Part shown: positions 44,194 through 54,201 of the stretch, one piece after another
Layout of the letters: every line of letters starts with the position of its first letter
How positions within the stretch are numbered: the stretch's first letter is position 1
Assembly (NCBI GenBank): GCA_028821455.1
Contig: JAPPGE010000067.1
Span: forward strand, 74,461-138,460
DNA from: a bacterium
GTDB lineage: Bacteria > Pseudomonadota > Alphaproteobacteria > SP197
DNA length: 64,000 bases
Direction: 5' to 3'
The notes under the pieces: model-generated
What the model saw: the letters and a program-made list of their open reading frames with translations, nothing else
What the model was told of the DNA's origin: nothing
The model's database searches: none
Position numbers and translations under genes: made by a program

Positions 44194-44706
44194 TCATTCT
44201 TCCTGGCCCAACTCCCACGGCGTCAGCCTGGGAATCCAACGCGGTACGTTTGCCTTGTAATGCCGATAGTCCTCGCCGAGCCGTCGTTCGAGGCCCGGCT
44301 CCTCCACCAGCACGAAGTAGAGCGAGTTGAGAAGGAAGAAGCCAAGCATCCAGCCCGCGACGGGCCATGAGCCAAGAATGAGGGATTCGCCGGCGAGCAT
44401 GAAAAGGACGCCCGTGATCATCGGATTTCGGACATAGCGATAGGGACCGCGGACGACCAGTCTCCGCGGCGGCGCCCACGGAGCTGGGGTGCCCTTGCCC
44501 ACGGTCAGGAACAGCCTGACCGTCCAAACGGCGATAGCGAGTCCGATCACGACTGCAACGAGGCCAATCCAGAGTCGCGTCCCGGTGATCTCTGCCGGCA
44601 CCATGTCTGCGGAGGTCCCGGCCGCGATCCAGAGCAGGGCGCCGGGAACGTACACGAGCGCTGTCCCTGGCAGGATCACAATGGCCTTGATGAGTTCCGC
44701 GTTCAT
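44194..44706 (-). CDS. ICMT/phospholipid-methyltransferase-like membrane protein
   Basis: A 170-residue integral membrane methyltransferase of the isoprenylcysteine carboxyl methyltransferase superfamily. Four spans are likely (about 6-30, 47-70, 95-115, 117-135), and the conserved C-terminal catalytic segment is present: RGPYRYVRNPMITGVL and then EEPGLERRLGEDYRHYK. Bacterial members methylate lipids or small molecules rather than prenyl-cysteine. ATG 44706 overlaps the stop of the truncated toxin frame by 4 nt. Confidence 0.88.
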   Translation of the reverse strand: MNAELIKAIVILPGTALVYVPGALLWIAAGTSADMVPAEITGTRLWIGLVAVVIGLAIAVWTVRLFLTVGKGTPAPWAPPRRLVVRGPYRYVRNPMITGVLFMLAGESLILGSWPVAGWMLGFFLLNSLYFVLVEEPGLERRLGEDYRHYKANVPRWIPRLTPWELGQEE

Positions 44707-44954
44707 GCGGGAGTTTCCGACAACGGGTGCTTTCCCTGATCCCATGTACTCGATCGATCAGCGAGATCGCGCCGCAGCTTGTCCGGAATCAGACGACCTA
44801 TGCCATCGGGTATCTCCCAGACGGTGACGGAAGCGAGCCCAAGGCTGTCATCGGCGATCAGGTCGAGACAGCAAGCGGCCCCAGCCTCCGGCTTTGAGCC
44901 TATCATTTCGGAAACGACGTTGGTCGCTATGGGCCACGCGAGCGGAGCGGTCAC
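44703..44954 (-). pseudogene. Truncated PIN-domain (VapC/FitB) toxin
   Basis: A frame of 83 codons from GTG 44954 that overlaps the antitoxin stop by 4 nt. NVVSEMIGSKPEAG and LGLASVTVWEIPDGIGRL are the first strand/helix and second helix of a FitB-like PIN domain. Two defects are visible: the first catalytic Asp is Ala (IATN instead of xDTN), and the second half, with the remaining acidic residues, is missing after DLADR. It then ends in unrelated residues at the start of the methyltransferase gene. Ribonuclease activity is not expected. Confidence 0.75.
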
Positions 44955-45196
44955 TCCTCGCCCTTGCCGGAGAATGACGTCGACTTGTGGCCACTCCGCA
45001 CCGGAACCGGAAGCTCGATGCCGTACTGCTCCCCGAAATGACGCGCGAAGGCCTCGGACGGCTTCGGGCGACGCTCGGTCTTCGCGCGCTTCTCGCGGAT
45101 CAACTGGCGAACCATCTCTTCCATCGAGACGCCGCGTTGCCGCGAGTAGCACCGGAGCCAGGACTTGTCTCCCGGATCGATGTCGCGGACGGTCAT
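44951..45196 (-). CDS. FitA/VapB-type antitoxin
   Basis: An 81-residue protein with an N-terminal ribbon-helix-helix (MTVRDIDPGDKSWLRCYSRQ, then VSMEEMVRQLIRE) and a C-terminal toxin-binding tail (FGEQYGIELPVPVRSGHKST). It starts at ATG 45196. It appears intact although its toxin is damaged, so it may now be an orphan DNA-binding protein. Confidence 0.82.
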   Translation of the reverse strand: MTVRDIDPGDKSWLRCYSRQRGVSMEEMVRQLIREKRAKTERRPKPSEAFARHFGEQYGIELPVPVRSGHKSTSFSGKGEE

Positions 45197-45529
45197 GCTG
45201 GTGCCCACTCTCTCGCCTCCTGTTCGGTCGGGAACCCTCCTGCGGCCCTCCATCAATCAAATCATGCTATCAGCAAGTGCGGGTCAACGTCTTCTTCCGT
45301 CCGCTCTTCGAGGGCACGGACAACGCAGGTTTCATGCGGGAGTGCGAGCGAGTTTCCGAGCGGGTGACGACTCCCGCCAGGCTCATTCGAGCGAACGGCG
45401 TCCCGGTCTGTGCAGCCGAGCGCACTCAAGGGATCGTCAACACAACTTGCCATCGCGCGCCGGATGTACCCGGTGGAAGGTTCGACAGACGGTGACAGCG
45501 CCGATCCGACTCACAGGCGAGGGAGAGTC
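45197..45529. other. Gap between antitoxin and purK
   Basis: This 333-base region has no recognisable gene. An AT-rich stretch at about 45253-45275 lies upstream of the antitoxin and may be its promoter. The rest has no repeats or terminator that I can see before the purK stop. Confidence 0.4.
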
Positions 45530-46606
45530 TCACTCCAATGGGAACAGCCGCGTGACGTGGCCCATCTTGCGGCCTGGCCGTGCCTGGGTCTTGCCGTAGA
45601 GGTGAAGCTTGGCATCGCCCTCGCAGAGAATGTCGCGCCAAGAGGATGCGTCGTCACCCAGAAGATTGGTCATCACGGCGTTGCTGTGGCGTGACGGATC
45701 GCCCAGGGGCAGTCCGGCCACGGCGCGGATGAACTGTTCGAACTGGCTGGTGCGGCAGGCATCGATGGTCCAGTGCCCCGAATTGTGGGGCCTGGCGGCA
45801 AGTTCGTTCACCAGAAGACGATCGCCGGGGGCAACGAACATCTCCACTGCCAGGAGACCGACGAGGCCGAGAGCCTCTGCCAGCCGGCCGGCCATGGCAA
45901 CGGCGGCAGCGGCCACGTCCCCGGGCAGGGGTGCGGGCGCCCGGGTCTCCGCGAGGATGCCGTCTCGATGGGTGTTCCGGACAACATCGAAAGCCCGGAT
46001 GGCGCCCCTGATGTCGCGGGCAACGATGGCCGAGACCTCCATGGTGAAGTCGACGACGCCCTCCAGGATGGCCTCCCGGCGCCCCATGGCCACCCAGGCG
46101 TCCTCGAGATCCCGCTGCTGTGTGACGCGGACCTGACCCTTGCCGTCATAGCCCATGCGCGCCGTCTTCAGGATCGCCGGGCTGCCTGTCGCTGCGAGTC
46201 TCTCACCGGGTCCGGGAAGGGCGGCGTAGGGCGCAGTGGCGCAACCCTGGCGGTTGAGAAAATCCTTCTCGCTCACCCGGTGCTGGGTCATCTCCAGGCA
46301 ACGCCAGTGGGGGCGCACCGGAGCATGCCGGGCCATGTGCCGGAAGGACGCAACCGGCAGGTTCTCGAACTCGAAGGTGATGACATCCACCGCCGAGGCA
46401 AAGGTCTCGATACTGCCGGCATCATCGTATGCTCCGATGGTCGCGGCGTGGGCCACCTCCACGGCCGGACTTTCCTCTGCCGGGCAGAACACATGGCAAC
46501 GGTAGCCCAGCGCCGCGGCGGCGAGGGCCACCATGCGACCGAGCTGACCGCCGCCGACGATACCGATGACACCGCCCGGCGGCACCACCCGGCGGTCGTC
46601 ATCCAT
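45530..46606 (-). CDS. purK: 5-(Carboxyamino)imidazole ribonucleotide synthase PurK
   Basis: A 358-residue ATP-grasp enzyme that carboxylates AIR with bicarbonate in purine synthesis. The N-terminal glycine motif is [13 protein letters not shown], and ATP-grasp segments include [14 protein letters not shown] and the metal site [23 protein letters not shown] 46606 overlaps purE by 8 nt. A frame to 46807 enters purE and is rejected. Confidence 0.95.
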   Translation of the reverse strand: MDDDRRVVPPGGVIGIVGGGQLGRMVALAAAALGYRCHVFCPAEESPAVEVAHAATIGAYDDAGSIETFASAVDVITFEFENLPVASFRHMARHAPVRPHWRCLEMTQHRVSEKDFLNRQGCATAPYAALPGPGERLAATGSPAILKTARMGYDGKGQVRVTQQRDLEDAWVAMGRREAILEGVVDFTMEVSAIVARDIRGAIRAFDVVRNTHRDGILAETRAPAPLPGDVAAAAVAMAGRLAEALGLVGLLAVEMFVAPGDRLLVNELAARPHNSGHWTIDACRTSQFEQFIRAVAGLPLGDPSRHSNAVMTNLLGDDASSWRDILCEGDAKLHLYGKTQARPGRKMGHVTRLFPLE

Positions 46607-47084
46607 CGGCGTCAGGGTGCTCGGCCACGGACCCGGTCTGCTGGCTCCGCCAGTCCTCCAGGGCCCGGGCCACGTGCGGATTGACGAGACCGACGATGGC
46701 GGCGGCCAGAAGGGCGGCATTGATGGCGCCCGACTTGCCGATGGCAAGCGTGCCGACCGGCACTCCGGTCGGCATCTGCACGATGGAAAGCAGGCTGTCG
46801 AGGCCATTGAGTGCCCGGCTTTCCACAGGCACGCCGAGCACCGGAAGGGAGGTCTTGGCCGCCGTCATGCCCGGAAGATGCGCCGCGCCGCCGGCACCGG
46901 CGATGATGACCTTGAGGCCGCGGTCATGGGCGGCCTCGGCATAGGCAAACATGCGATCGGGCGTACGGTGGGCCGAAACGATCCTGACCTCGTGCGGGAC
47001 GCCGATCTCGCCCAGTGTTTCGGCGGCATGGCGCATGGTGTCCCAGTCCGACTGGCTTCCCATGATGATGCCCACTTCAACCAT
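46599..47084 (-). CDS. purE: N5-carboxyaminoimidazole ribonucleotide mutase PurE
   Basis: A 161-residue class I Pur[24 protein letters not shown] and [11 protein letters not shown] are the three substrate-binding segments; His in SAHRTP is catalytic. Start ATG 47084 follows GGGGAGG. It is the first gene of purEK. Confidence 0.96.
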   Translation of the reverse strand: MVEVGIIMGSQSDWDTMRHAAETLGEIGVPHEVRIVSAHRTPDRMFAYAEAAHDRGLKVIIAGAGGAAHLPGMTAAKTSLPVLGVPVESRALNGLDSLLSIVQMPTGVPVGTLAIGKSGAINAALLAAAIVGLVNPHVARALEDWRSQQTGSVAEHPDADG

Positions 47085-47310
47085 GACCCGTCGCCTCCCC
47101 ATCAAGGCAGCTCCGCACCGATCCTACACCCGGTCGATTCCGCGAAACAGCCGGGGTAGAGGACACGAGCGCCCGGCAATCGACCGCTCTCGCATAGCCA
47201 CCACGTCACTTCCTTCCTATACTGTCCGTCAGGTCCTGACCGGACAGGATGTTCGCCTTGCGGCGATGTCCGGCAAGGAACCGGAAACAGGAATCCTGGC
47301 GGAGGAATCG

Positions 47311-47490
47311 ATGACAAACCCCGATGATTTGGCTGTCCTGGAAGCGCGGCATGCAGCACTCGAGCAGGAAATCCATGATGAATCCCATCGCCCGCTACCG
47401 AACCAGACCCATCTCACGGATCTCAAGCGCAGGAAACTTCAGATCAAGGAGCAGATTGAACGAATGTCGGCCGTGAACGGTCCTGCCTGA
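47311..47490 (+). CDS. YdcH-family (DUF465) small protein
   Basis: A 59-residue coiled-coil protein: LAVLEARHAALEQEIHDESH, then HLTDLKRRKLQIKEQIERM. This is the YdcH/DUF465 pattern, small helical proteins of unknown role common in proteobacteria. ATG 47311 has a GGAGG site eight bases upstream; an earlier ATG at 47266 is less likely. Confidence 0.85.
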   Translation: MTNPDDLAVLEARHAALEQEIHDESHRPLPNQTHLTDLKRRKLQIKEQIERMSAVNGPA

Positions 47491-47535
47491 CCCTGCCAGG
47501 CACAGGGGGCCCCGAAGCGAGGTGTTGCGGGGCGG

Positions 47536-49020
47536 TCATCTCCCGTCGGCGTCGGAAGCCATCCGGGTCACGGTCGCGGTGGTGCTGAACCCCTCTACCA
47601 GATCGGCAAGGTAGACCCTGCCACCATAGGAGGTCACGATATCGGCGCCGACGACCTCGTCGAGGCGGTAATCCGACCCCTTCACCAGAACGTCAGGGCG
47701 CAGGTGTTCGATCAGGGTTAACGGCGTCGCTTCGCTGAAGACGACCACCAGGTCCACGTCCGCCATCGAGGCGAGGATCTGGGCCCTGGAAATCTCGGAC
47801 TGCACGGGACGGCCAGGACCCTTGAGACCCCGGACGGAGCTATCGTTGTTGAGCGCCACCACCAGCCGGTCACACTGCTGGCGTGCCTGGCGCAGGAGCG
47901 ATACATGGCCGGGATGGAGCAGATCGAAACAGCCGTTGGTGAAGCCGATCCGATCTGCAGAGTCACGCCACGAGGCGACCATGTCCTGGGCCGTCTCGAG
48001 GGACACGATCTTCGCTTCGTTGCTCTCGAAGGCCTGGCCATGCAGGACATGCCGCAGATCGTCGGTGCCGACCACCGCTGTCCCGCTCTTGCCCACGGCC
48101 GCACCACCGGCAAGGTTGGCCAGCCGGGCAGCAGTCTCCAGCGCGAGGCCCTGACCCAGGGCGGCAGCGAACACCGCGACCACGGTGTCTCCGGCGCCGG
48201 AAACGTCATAGACCTCGCGCACCTCCGCCGGCAGATGAAGTGTCGCGCCGTTGCGCTCGACGAGGGACATGCCGGAGGCACTCCGTGTGACCAGGATGCA
48301 CCCGGCATCCGATTCTTCCATCACGGCTCGGGCCGCCGCGACAACGTCCCCGTCGCCGTTCACGTCCATGCGGGCCGCCATGGCCAGTTCCTGGCGGTTG
48401 GGAGTGAGAACACTGGCCCCGCGGTAACGCGAGAATGTGTGACTCTTGGGGTCGACGACGACGGGGATGCCCGCGTGACGCGCCGCGGCAATGACGGCAC
48501 CGGTCACCTCCGCTGTCATCACGCCCTTGGCATAGTCCGACAGGACAAGCACATCGACACCCGACATGGCGTGGGCGGCGATGTCGACGATCCTGGACGC
48601 CGTCTCCGGCAGAATGGCGCGATCCGTCTCATGATCGGCGCGCAACAGCTGGTGCCCACCGTCGACGAATCGGTCCTTGCGGGTGGAAAGCCGGTTCCGC
48701 TCCACCAGTACGTAAGGTTCCACACCCTCTTCTCGGGCGATCATGGAAATCAGATCGCGACCGACCTGGTCGTCTCCCACGACGGCCACGAAACACACCC
48801 GTGCGCCGATGGCGACCAGGTTGCGCAGGACATTGCCGGCACCTCCCGGCATGGATTCCTCGGTCTCGACGCGCAGCACGGGAACGGGTGCCTCGGGAGA
48901 GATCCGCTCCACACCCCCGTAGATGAAACGGTCGAGCATGACGTCGCCGATCACCATGATACGGGCGCCGGCAAGCCGGTCGATCGCTGCCGCAAGATCG
49001 GGAGACTGGTTCGTCGACAT
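47536..49020 (-). CDS. hldE: Bifunctional heptose-7-phosphate kinase/heptose-1-phosphate adenylyltransferase HldE
   Basis: A 494-residue two-domain enzyme of ADP-heptose synthesis for LPS. The N-terminal ribokinase-fold kinase (about 1-325) has GDVMLDRFIYGGVERISPEA, GGAGNVLRN and the catalytic DVSGAGDTVVAV. The C-terminal nucleotidyltransferase (about 350-494) has FTNGCFDLLHPGHVSLLRQA with the HxGH motif. It supports a Gram-negative LPS-bearing host. ATG 49020 has AGGAAGGGG before it; divergent from prpE. Confidence 0.95.
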   Translation of the reverse strand: MSTNQSPDLAAAIDRLAGARIMVIGDVMLDRFIYGGVERISPEAPVPVLRVETEESMPGGAGNVLRNLVAIGARVCFVAVVGDDQVGRDLISMIAREEGVEPYVLVERNRLSTRKDRFVDGGHQLLRADHETDRAILPETASRIVDIAAHAMSGVDVLVLSDYAKGVMTAEVTGAVIAAARHAGIPVVVDPKSHTFSRYRGASVLTPNRQELAMAARMDVNGDGDVVAAARAVMEESDAGCILVTRSASGMSLVERNGATLHLPAEVREVYDVSGAGDTVVAVFAAALGQGLALETAARLANLAGGAAVGKSGTAVVGTDDLRHVLHGQAFESNEAKIVSLETAQDMVASWRDSADRIGFTNGCFDLLHPGHVSLLRQARQQCDRLVVALNNDSSVRGLKGPGRPVQSEISRAQILASMADVDLVVVFSEATPLTLIEHLRPDVLVKGSDYRLDEVVGADIVTSYGGRVYLADLVEGFSTTATVTRMASDADGR

Positions 49021-49143
49021 GCCCCTTCCTTGCACCGATGGGCCTTTTGCGTCAATCGACCGGCCGGAGAACGCTAGGGCGTGGCTTTCAGGTCGTGCCA
49101 AAGGACCCTACGATAGTGACCGGTTGGACCAGGAGCTGGAGCG

Positions 49144-51045
49144 ATGTCGCAGGCTTTTGAGAGCATCTACCATCAATCGCTGGCCGATCCGGCCGGTTAC
49201 TGGGATGAGCTGGCCGGTAACATCTGCTGGACGAGGCGCTGGGAACGGGTGCTCGACGACACCCGGGCGCCCTTCTATCGCTGGTTCCCCGGAGGCGAGA
49301 CCAACACCTGCTGGAATGCCATTGATCGCCACGTGGACGCCGGACGCGGCGATCAACTCGCGCTGATCTGGGAAAGTCCGATCACCGGTGCCAGGCGAAC
49401 GCTGACCTACAGCGAACTCAAGCGCGAGGTGGCGACCTTTGCCGGTGTCCTGAGCAACCACGCGGTCACCCGGGGAGACCGTGTCGTGATCTACATGCCT
49501 GCCGTGCCCGAGGCAGTCATTGCAATGCTGGCCTGTGCCCGCATCGGTGCCGTCCACTCGGTGGTGTTCGGCGGGTTTGCCGCGGCGGAGGTCGCCAAGC
49601 GCCTTGATGACGCGACGCCGAAAGTGGTTCTCACTGCCACTTGCGGTATCGAACCGGGCCGCATCATCCCCTACCTCCCCATACTCGAGGAGGCTTTCAC
49701 CCTCGCATCACACGTCCCCGAAACAATGATCGTCCTGGCGCGGGAACAGCAATCCGCCGGACTGAAGGCGGGACGCGATCATGACTGGCACGAGGAAATG
49801 GTCCGGGCGGCACCCGTCGACTGGGTCCCTGTGGCCGCCACCGACCCGCTCTACATCCTCTATACCTCCGGGACCACGGGCAAGCCGAAGGGTGTCGTGC
49901 GGGACAATGGCGGGCACGCCGTGGCGCTCATGTGGACCATGAAGGCGATCTATGACGTGGCGCCGGGCGAATGCTGGTGGGCGGCGAGCGACATCGGCTG
50001 GGTCGTCGGTCACAGCTACATCGTCTATGCGCCTCTCCTCCACGGGAATCCGACAATTCTCTTCGAGGGCAAGCCGGTCGGCACACCCGATGCCGGGGTC
50101 TTCTGGCGCGTCATCGAAAGGAACGGCGTGGCAGCCCTCTTTACGGCGCCGACCGCGATCCGCGCCATCCGCCGTGACGATCCGGAAGGCGAATTCCTCG
50201 CGGAAGCGGATCTCTCGGCGTTCCGCACCCTCTTCCTTGCCGGTGAACGCGCCGATCCGGACACCATCGCATGGGCGGAGGAGAAGCTGTCGCGGCCGGT
50301 GGTCGACCACTGGTGGCAAACGGAGACGGGTTGGGCGATGGCTGCCTATTGCCGTGGCATCGACGATCTCCCGGTACGGCACGGCTCGCCGGGTCGGCCG
50401 ACACCCGGATATGCCATCGACATTCTCAATGCGCGAGGCCATCGCCTGCCTGCCGGCACCACGGGCGCCGTCTGCGTGCGTCTCCCTCTGCCGCCGAGCT
50501 CGCTGCCCACCCTGTGGAACAACGACGAAGGCTTTGTCTCGAGCTATCTCGAGGAGTACCCCGGATACTATTCGACGGGAGATGCCGGCATGTACGACAG
50601 CGACGGCTATCTCTACATCATGGGCCGCACCGACGATGTCATGAACGTCGCCGGACACCGCCTGTCGACAGGCGCCATGGAAGAAATCCTGGCCACGTTG
50701 CCGGACGTTGCCGAGTGCGCCGTGATCGGCGTTGCCGATGCGTTGCGCGGCCAGGTTCCCGTCGGACTTCTGGTGCTCAATGCGACGTCGACCGCCTCCC
50801 ACGCCGACATCGTGAACGATGCCGTGCGGCGGGTGCGCAACGATGTTGGCGCGGTGGCGAATTTCCGCAAGGCGGTGATCGTTCCGCGCCTTCCCAAGAC
50901 CCGCTCGGGCAAGATCCTGCGCCGTTCCATGCGGCAGATCGCCGACGGTGAAGCCGTGCCCATGCCGGCCACGATCGAGGATCCCGGCGCGCTTGACGAG
51001 ATCAGGGAGGCCCTGGCGACAATCGGCTACCCGGCAGACAGCTGA
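49144..51045 (+). CDS. prpE: Propionyl-CoA synthetase PrpE
   Basis: A 633-residue acyl-CoA synthetase of the ANL superfamily. The P-loop-like motif is YTSGTTGKPKGVVRDNGGHA, the core A5/A7 motifs are HWWQTETGW and YYSTGDAGMYD, and the acetylatable lysine is in PKTRSGKILRRSMR. The first 30 residues (YHQSLADPAGYWDELAGNIC) and the GGHAVAL variant after the P-loop favour propionate over acetate. Its stop abuts the convergent rnd stop. Confidence 0.92.
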   Translation: MSQAFESIYHQSLADPAGYWDELAGNICWTRRWERVLDDTRAPFYRWFPGGETNTCWNAIDRHVDAGRGDQLALIWESPITGARRTLTYSELKREVATFAGVLSNHAVTRGDRVVIYMPAVPEAVIAMLACARIGAVHSVVFGGFAAAEVAKRLDDATPKVVLTATCGIEPGRIIPYLPILEEAFTLASHVPETMIVLAREQQSAGLKAGRDHDWHEEMVRAAPVDWVPVAATDPLYILYTSGTTGKPKGVVRDNGGHAVALMWTMKAIYDVAPGECWWAASDIGWVVGHSYIVYAPLLHGNPTILFEGKPVGTPDAGVFWRVIERNGVAALFTAPTAIRAIRRDDPEGEFLAEADLSAFRTLFLAGERADPDTIAWAEEKLSRPVVDHWWQTETGWAMAAYCRGIDDLPVRHGSPGRPTPGYAIDILNARGHRLPAGTTGAVCVRLPLPPSSLPTLWNNDEGFVSSYLEEYPGYYSTGDAGMYDSDGYLYIMGRTDDVMNVAGHRLSTGAMEEILATLPDVAECAVIGVADALRGQVPVGLLVLNATSTASHADIVNDAVRRVRNDVGAVANFRKAVIVPRLPKTRSGKILRRSMRQIADGEAVPMPATIEDPGALDEIREALATIGYPADS

Positions 51046-52194
51046 TCACTCGAGCGGAACCAGCTTCAGCGTTCCCTTCTCCAGGGCGAGCGCCAGCGTT
51101 CCGTCGCGCAGGCGTTCGATGTCCCGCCCAAGCAGGTCATAGCGCCAGCCACATGCCAGCGGACTGTCGCCCGGCGGCGTGGCGGCGAACCGGCGGATCT
51201 CGTCAGAACTGGCGATCAGCGCCTGGGCCACGCCGAGTTCCTCGCAACGGGCGTTGATCAGGGTGCGGATGAGATCGGCGAGGGCCAGCGGCACACGCGC
51301 AGACTGCCTTTCTTCGAACTGCGGCAGGGCGTCCGTACCGAGCGCCATGGCACGATTGACAGCCTCGATGATCTGGCGTCCCCGGGAACCTCCAGCCATG
51401 CCGCGCGGAATCAGCCGGACTCCCCCGAGCGCCTCCTCGGTCTGCGGCCGGGAGGTGGCGATGGCGACAAGGGCGTCATCGGTCATGACGCGCCGGCGGG
51501 GAAGGTTCCTTTCCTGCGCCAATCGCTCCCGCCATGCCGCGACCTCGCGCAACACCGCCAGATCGCGCGGCCGCCGGGGTTTCTTCCTGATGCGGATCCA
51601 GGCCTGGGAAATGTCATTGCGGTAGGTTTGCGGGTCGTTGAGCCATGCCATTCTGTCGCCGACCCACGCCTCGCGCCCCTTGCTGGCCAGTTCCGAGGAG
51701 AGGTGTTCGTAGACATGGCGAAGACTGGTCACATCTTCGAGGGCATAGGCAATCTGCTTCCTGGAGAGCGGCCGCTTCGACCAGTCCGTGATCTGCGCTC
51801 CCTTGCCGATGGTCCTTCCGGTGACAGCCTCGACAATCCGCGCGTAGCCGACCTGTTCACCATGACCGCAGGCCATGGCCGCCACCTGGGTATCGAAGAC
51901 CGGACCCGGCAGCGCGCCCGAAAGATGGAGAAGGATCTCCAGATCCTGGCGGCCCGCATGGAACACCTTGAGCACATTCCTGTCGGCCATGAGATCGAAG
52001 ACGGGACCCAGATCGACACCGTCCGCCAGGGCATCGACAACCGCCGCCTCGCCGGCGCCGGCGATTTGGACGAGACACAACTGCGGCCAGTACGTGCGCT
52101 CCGGAATGAACTCCGTATCAACGGTGATCCAGGTGTCGCCCCGCAGTCGGCGACAGAACCCGGCAATGCTCTGCGTGTCGGCAAGTACCTGCAT
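51046..52194 (-). CDS. rnd: Ribonuclease D
   Basis: A 382-residue 3'-exonuclease for tRNA processing. The DEDD residues include Asp26 and Glu28 (TVDTEFIPERTYWP), Asp84 (HAGRQDLE) and the C-terminal motif with YALEDV. An HRDC domain occupies about 210-290. ATG 52194 is chosen at the family N-terminus (MQVLADTQSIAGF); an upstream frame to 52359 has no similarity. It is divergent from aspS. Confidence 0.93.
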   Translation of the reverse strand: MQVLADTQSIAGFCRRLRGDTWITVDTEFIPERTYWPQLCLVQIAGAGEAAVVDALADGVDLGPVFDLMADRNVLKVFHAGRQDLEILLHLSGALPGPVFDTQVAAMACGHGEQVGYARIVEAVTGRTIGKGAQITDWSKRPLSRKQIAYALEDVTSLRHVYEHLSSELASKGREAWVGDRMAWLNDPQTYRNDISQAWIRIRKKPRRPRDLAVLREVAAWRERLAQERNLPRRRVMTDDALVAIATSRPQTEEALGGVRLIPRGMAGGSRGRQIIEAVNRAMALGTDALPQFEERQSARVPLALADLIRTLINARCEELGVAQALIASSDEIRRFAATPPGDSPLACGWRYDLLGRDIERLRDGTLALALEKGTLKLVPLE

Positions 52195-52431
52195 GGCGGC
52201 CTCTCTACCGGCGCGCTTCCCGGAAGTCCACAAGGACGAGTCTTGCGTTCGGAGCGCGATTGTCGCGGATCCACCGGCGAGGGACGGAGCTGTTGCCGTC
52301 ACGGCGCCCATGTCATGGCAGCGCTGCGAATGACCGAGCGGGGAACGCGCCGGCAGCATGCCATCCGCCGCTTGACAAACAGGTGGCGTTGCGTTGTCTA
52401 GCCTTCACACCTGCTTCCCGGATTGTCGTTC
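52195..52431. promoter_or_regulatory. Divergent rnd/aspS intergenic region
   Basis: A 237-base gap between two divergent housekeeping genes, which should hold both promoters. I see no gene; no clear promoter boxes can be assigned by eye. Confidence 0.4.
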
Positions 52432-54201
52432 ATGCACCGTTATCGCACACACACCTGCGGTGAACTTCGCCGCGACCATGTCGGCACCTCCGTGCGCCTT
52501 TCTGGCTGGGTTCACCGCAAGCGGGATCACGGCAACCTTCTCTTCGTTGATCTGCGCGACCAGTACGGCATGACCCAGTGTGTCATCGAGACCGATGATC
52601 CCGGGTTCGCCGCCGTGGAGGGGATTCGCCCGGAAAGTGTGGTCACCATCGAAGGCGAACTGGTGTCCCGCGATGACGACACCGTGAACCCGGAAATCGA
52701 CACCGGCGAGGTCGAGGTGCGCATCCGGGAGTTCCGCGTGCTGTCGGAGGCCGAGCCGTTGCCGATGCCGGTGTTCGGCGAGGTCGACTATCCCGAGGAC
52801 GTGCGTCTGCGATACAGGTTTCTCGACCTGCGCAGACCATCGATGCACGCCAACATCGTGCTGCGCTCGAGGATCATCGAATCCATACGCCGGCGCATGA
52901 TCCAGGGCGGTTTCCTCGAGTTCCAGACTCCCATACTGACCGCTTCGAGTCCGGAAGGGGCGCGGGACTTCCTGGTTCCCAGCCGCCTTCACCACGGCTC
53001 CTTCTACGCCCTCCCCCAGGCGCCGCAGCAGTTCAAGCAGCTTGTCATGGCCTCCGGCTTCGACCGCTACTTCCAGATCGCGCCATGTTTCCGTGACGAG
53101 GATGCGCGCGCCGACCGGTCGCCCGGGGAATTCTACCAGCTCGACGTGGAGATGGCCTTCGCGACGCAGGAGGACGTGTTCGCGGCCATCGAACCCGTCA
53201 TCGGCGGACTGTTCCGGGAGTTCACGTCGTTTTCGGTCACGGAGCCGCCGTTCCCCCGCATCACCTATGCCGACGCTATGCTGAAGTACGGCACCGACAA
53301 GCCGGACCTGCGCAATCCCCTCATCAACGTCGACGCCACGGCGCCCTTTGCCGATTCCGACTTCAGGATCTTCCGCCGGCAGATCAGCGAAGGCGCGGTG
53401 GTCCGCGCCATTCCCGTGCCGGGAGGCGCGGCGTCGCCGCGCAGCTTCTTCGATCGCATGATCGCCTTTGCCCAGGAGAACGGGGCGGGAGGCTTGGCCT
53501 GGATCGTTTTCCAGGACGGCGCCGGCAAGGGACCCGTCGCACGGCTTCTCAAAGACGGAGAACTCGACGCAATCCGATCACTCGCCGGACTTGGCGACGG
53601 CGATGCGGTGTTCTTTTCCTGCGATTCGAGGGATGCGGCCGAGCGCATCGCCGGGCTGGTGCGCGCCCGTGTCTGCGATGAGCTTTCTCTCGCCAAAGGG
53701 GACAGTTTCCGGTTCTGCTGGATCGTCGACTATCCGATGTACGAATACGATCCGGAGAGGAAGAGGATCGATTTCAGCCACAATCCCTTTTCCATGCCCC
53801 AGGGCGGTCTCGTGGCCCTGGAGTCCCGGGACCCTCTCGACATCCTGGCCTACCAGTACGACATCGTGTGCAACGGCGTCGAACTCTCCAGCGGCGCCAT
53901 CCGCAATCACGAACCGGCCACCATGATCAAGGCTTTCGAGATCGCCGGCTACCCGGCGAGTGAGGTCGAGGCGCGGTTCGGCGCCCTCCACGACGCCTTC
54001 CGCTACGGGTGTCCCCCGCACGGCGGCATCGCTCCCGGAATCGACCGCATCGTCATGCTGCTCGCAGGGGAATCGAACATCCGCGAAGTCACGCTCTTCC
54101 CGATGAATCAGCAGGCCCAGGACCTGATGATGGGGGCGCCGGGAGAGGTTTCCGGGCAACAGCTGAGAGAACTCGGCATCCGTCTCGCCAAACCGTCATG
54201 A
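52432..54201 (+). CDS. aspS: Aspartyl-tRNA synthetase, probably non-discriminating
   Basis: A 589-residue class II synthetase of the bacterial type with an OB-fold anticodon domain (about 1-105), the catalytic core and the GAD insert. Motif 2 is [19 protein letters not shown] and motif 3 [13 protein letters not shown]. In the anticodon domain [10 protein letters not shown] has His33 where discriminating enzymes have Leu; this His is known from non-discriminating AspRS that also charge tRNA-Asn and depend on GatCAB. ATG 52432 is preferred to TTG 52423. Confidence 0.95.
   Translation: MHRYRTHTCGELRRDHVGTSVRLSGWVHRKRDHGNLLFVDLRDQYGMTQCVIETDDPGFAAVEGIRPESVVTIEGELVSRDDDTVNPEIDTGEVEVRIREFRVLSEAEPLPMPVFGEVDYPEDVRLRYRFLDLRRPSMHANIVLRSRIIESIRRRMIQGGFLEFQTPILTASSPEGARDFLVPSRLHHGSFYALPQAPQQFKQLVMASGFDRYFQIAPCFRDEDARADRSPGEFYQLDVEMAFATQEDVFAAIEPVIGGLFREFTSFSVTEPPFPRITYADAMLKYGTDKPDLRNPLINVDATAPFADSDFRIFRRQISEGAVVRAIPVPGGAASPRSFFDRMIAFAQENGAGGLAWIVFQDGAGKGPVARLLKDGELDAIRSLAGLGDGDAVFFSCDSRDAAERIAGLVRARVCDELSLAKGDSFRFCWIVDYPMYEYDPERKRIDFSHNPFSMPQGGLVALESRDPLDILAYQYDIVCNGVELSSGAIRNHEPATMIKAFEIAGYPASEVEARFGALHDAFRYGCPPHGGIAPGIDRIVMLLAGESNIREVTLFPMNQQAQDLMMGAPGEVSGQQLRELGIRLAKPS

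Noticed and set aside
45275-45480. Plus-strand frame upstream of the antitoxin
   Set aside because: No family similarity and low-complexity Arg/Ser/Thr composition typical of shadow frames.
47509-47533. Hairpin GCCCCG/CGGGGC between the ydcH and hldE genes
   Set aside because: Six-bp stem with a 13-nt loop and no T-run; too weak to call a terminator.
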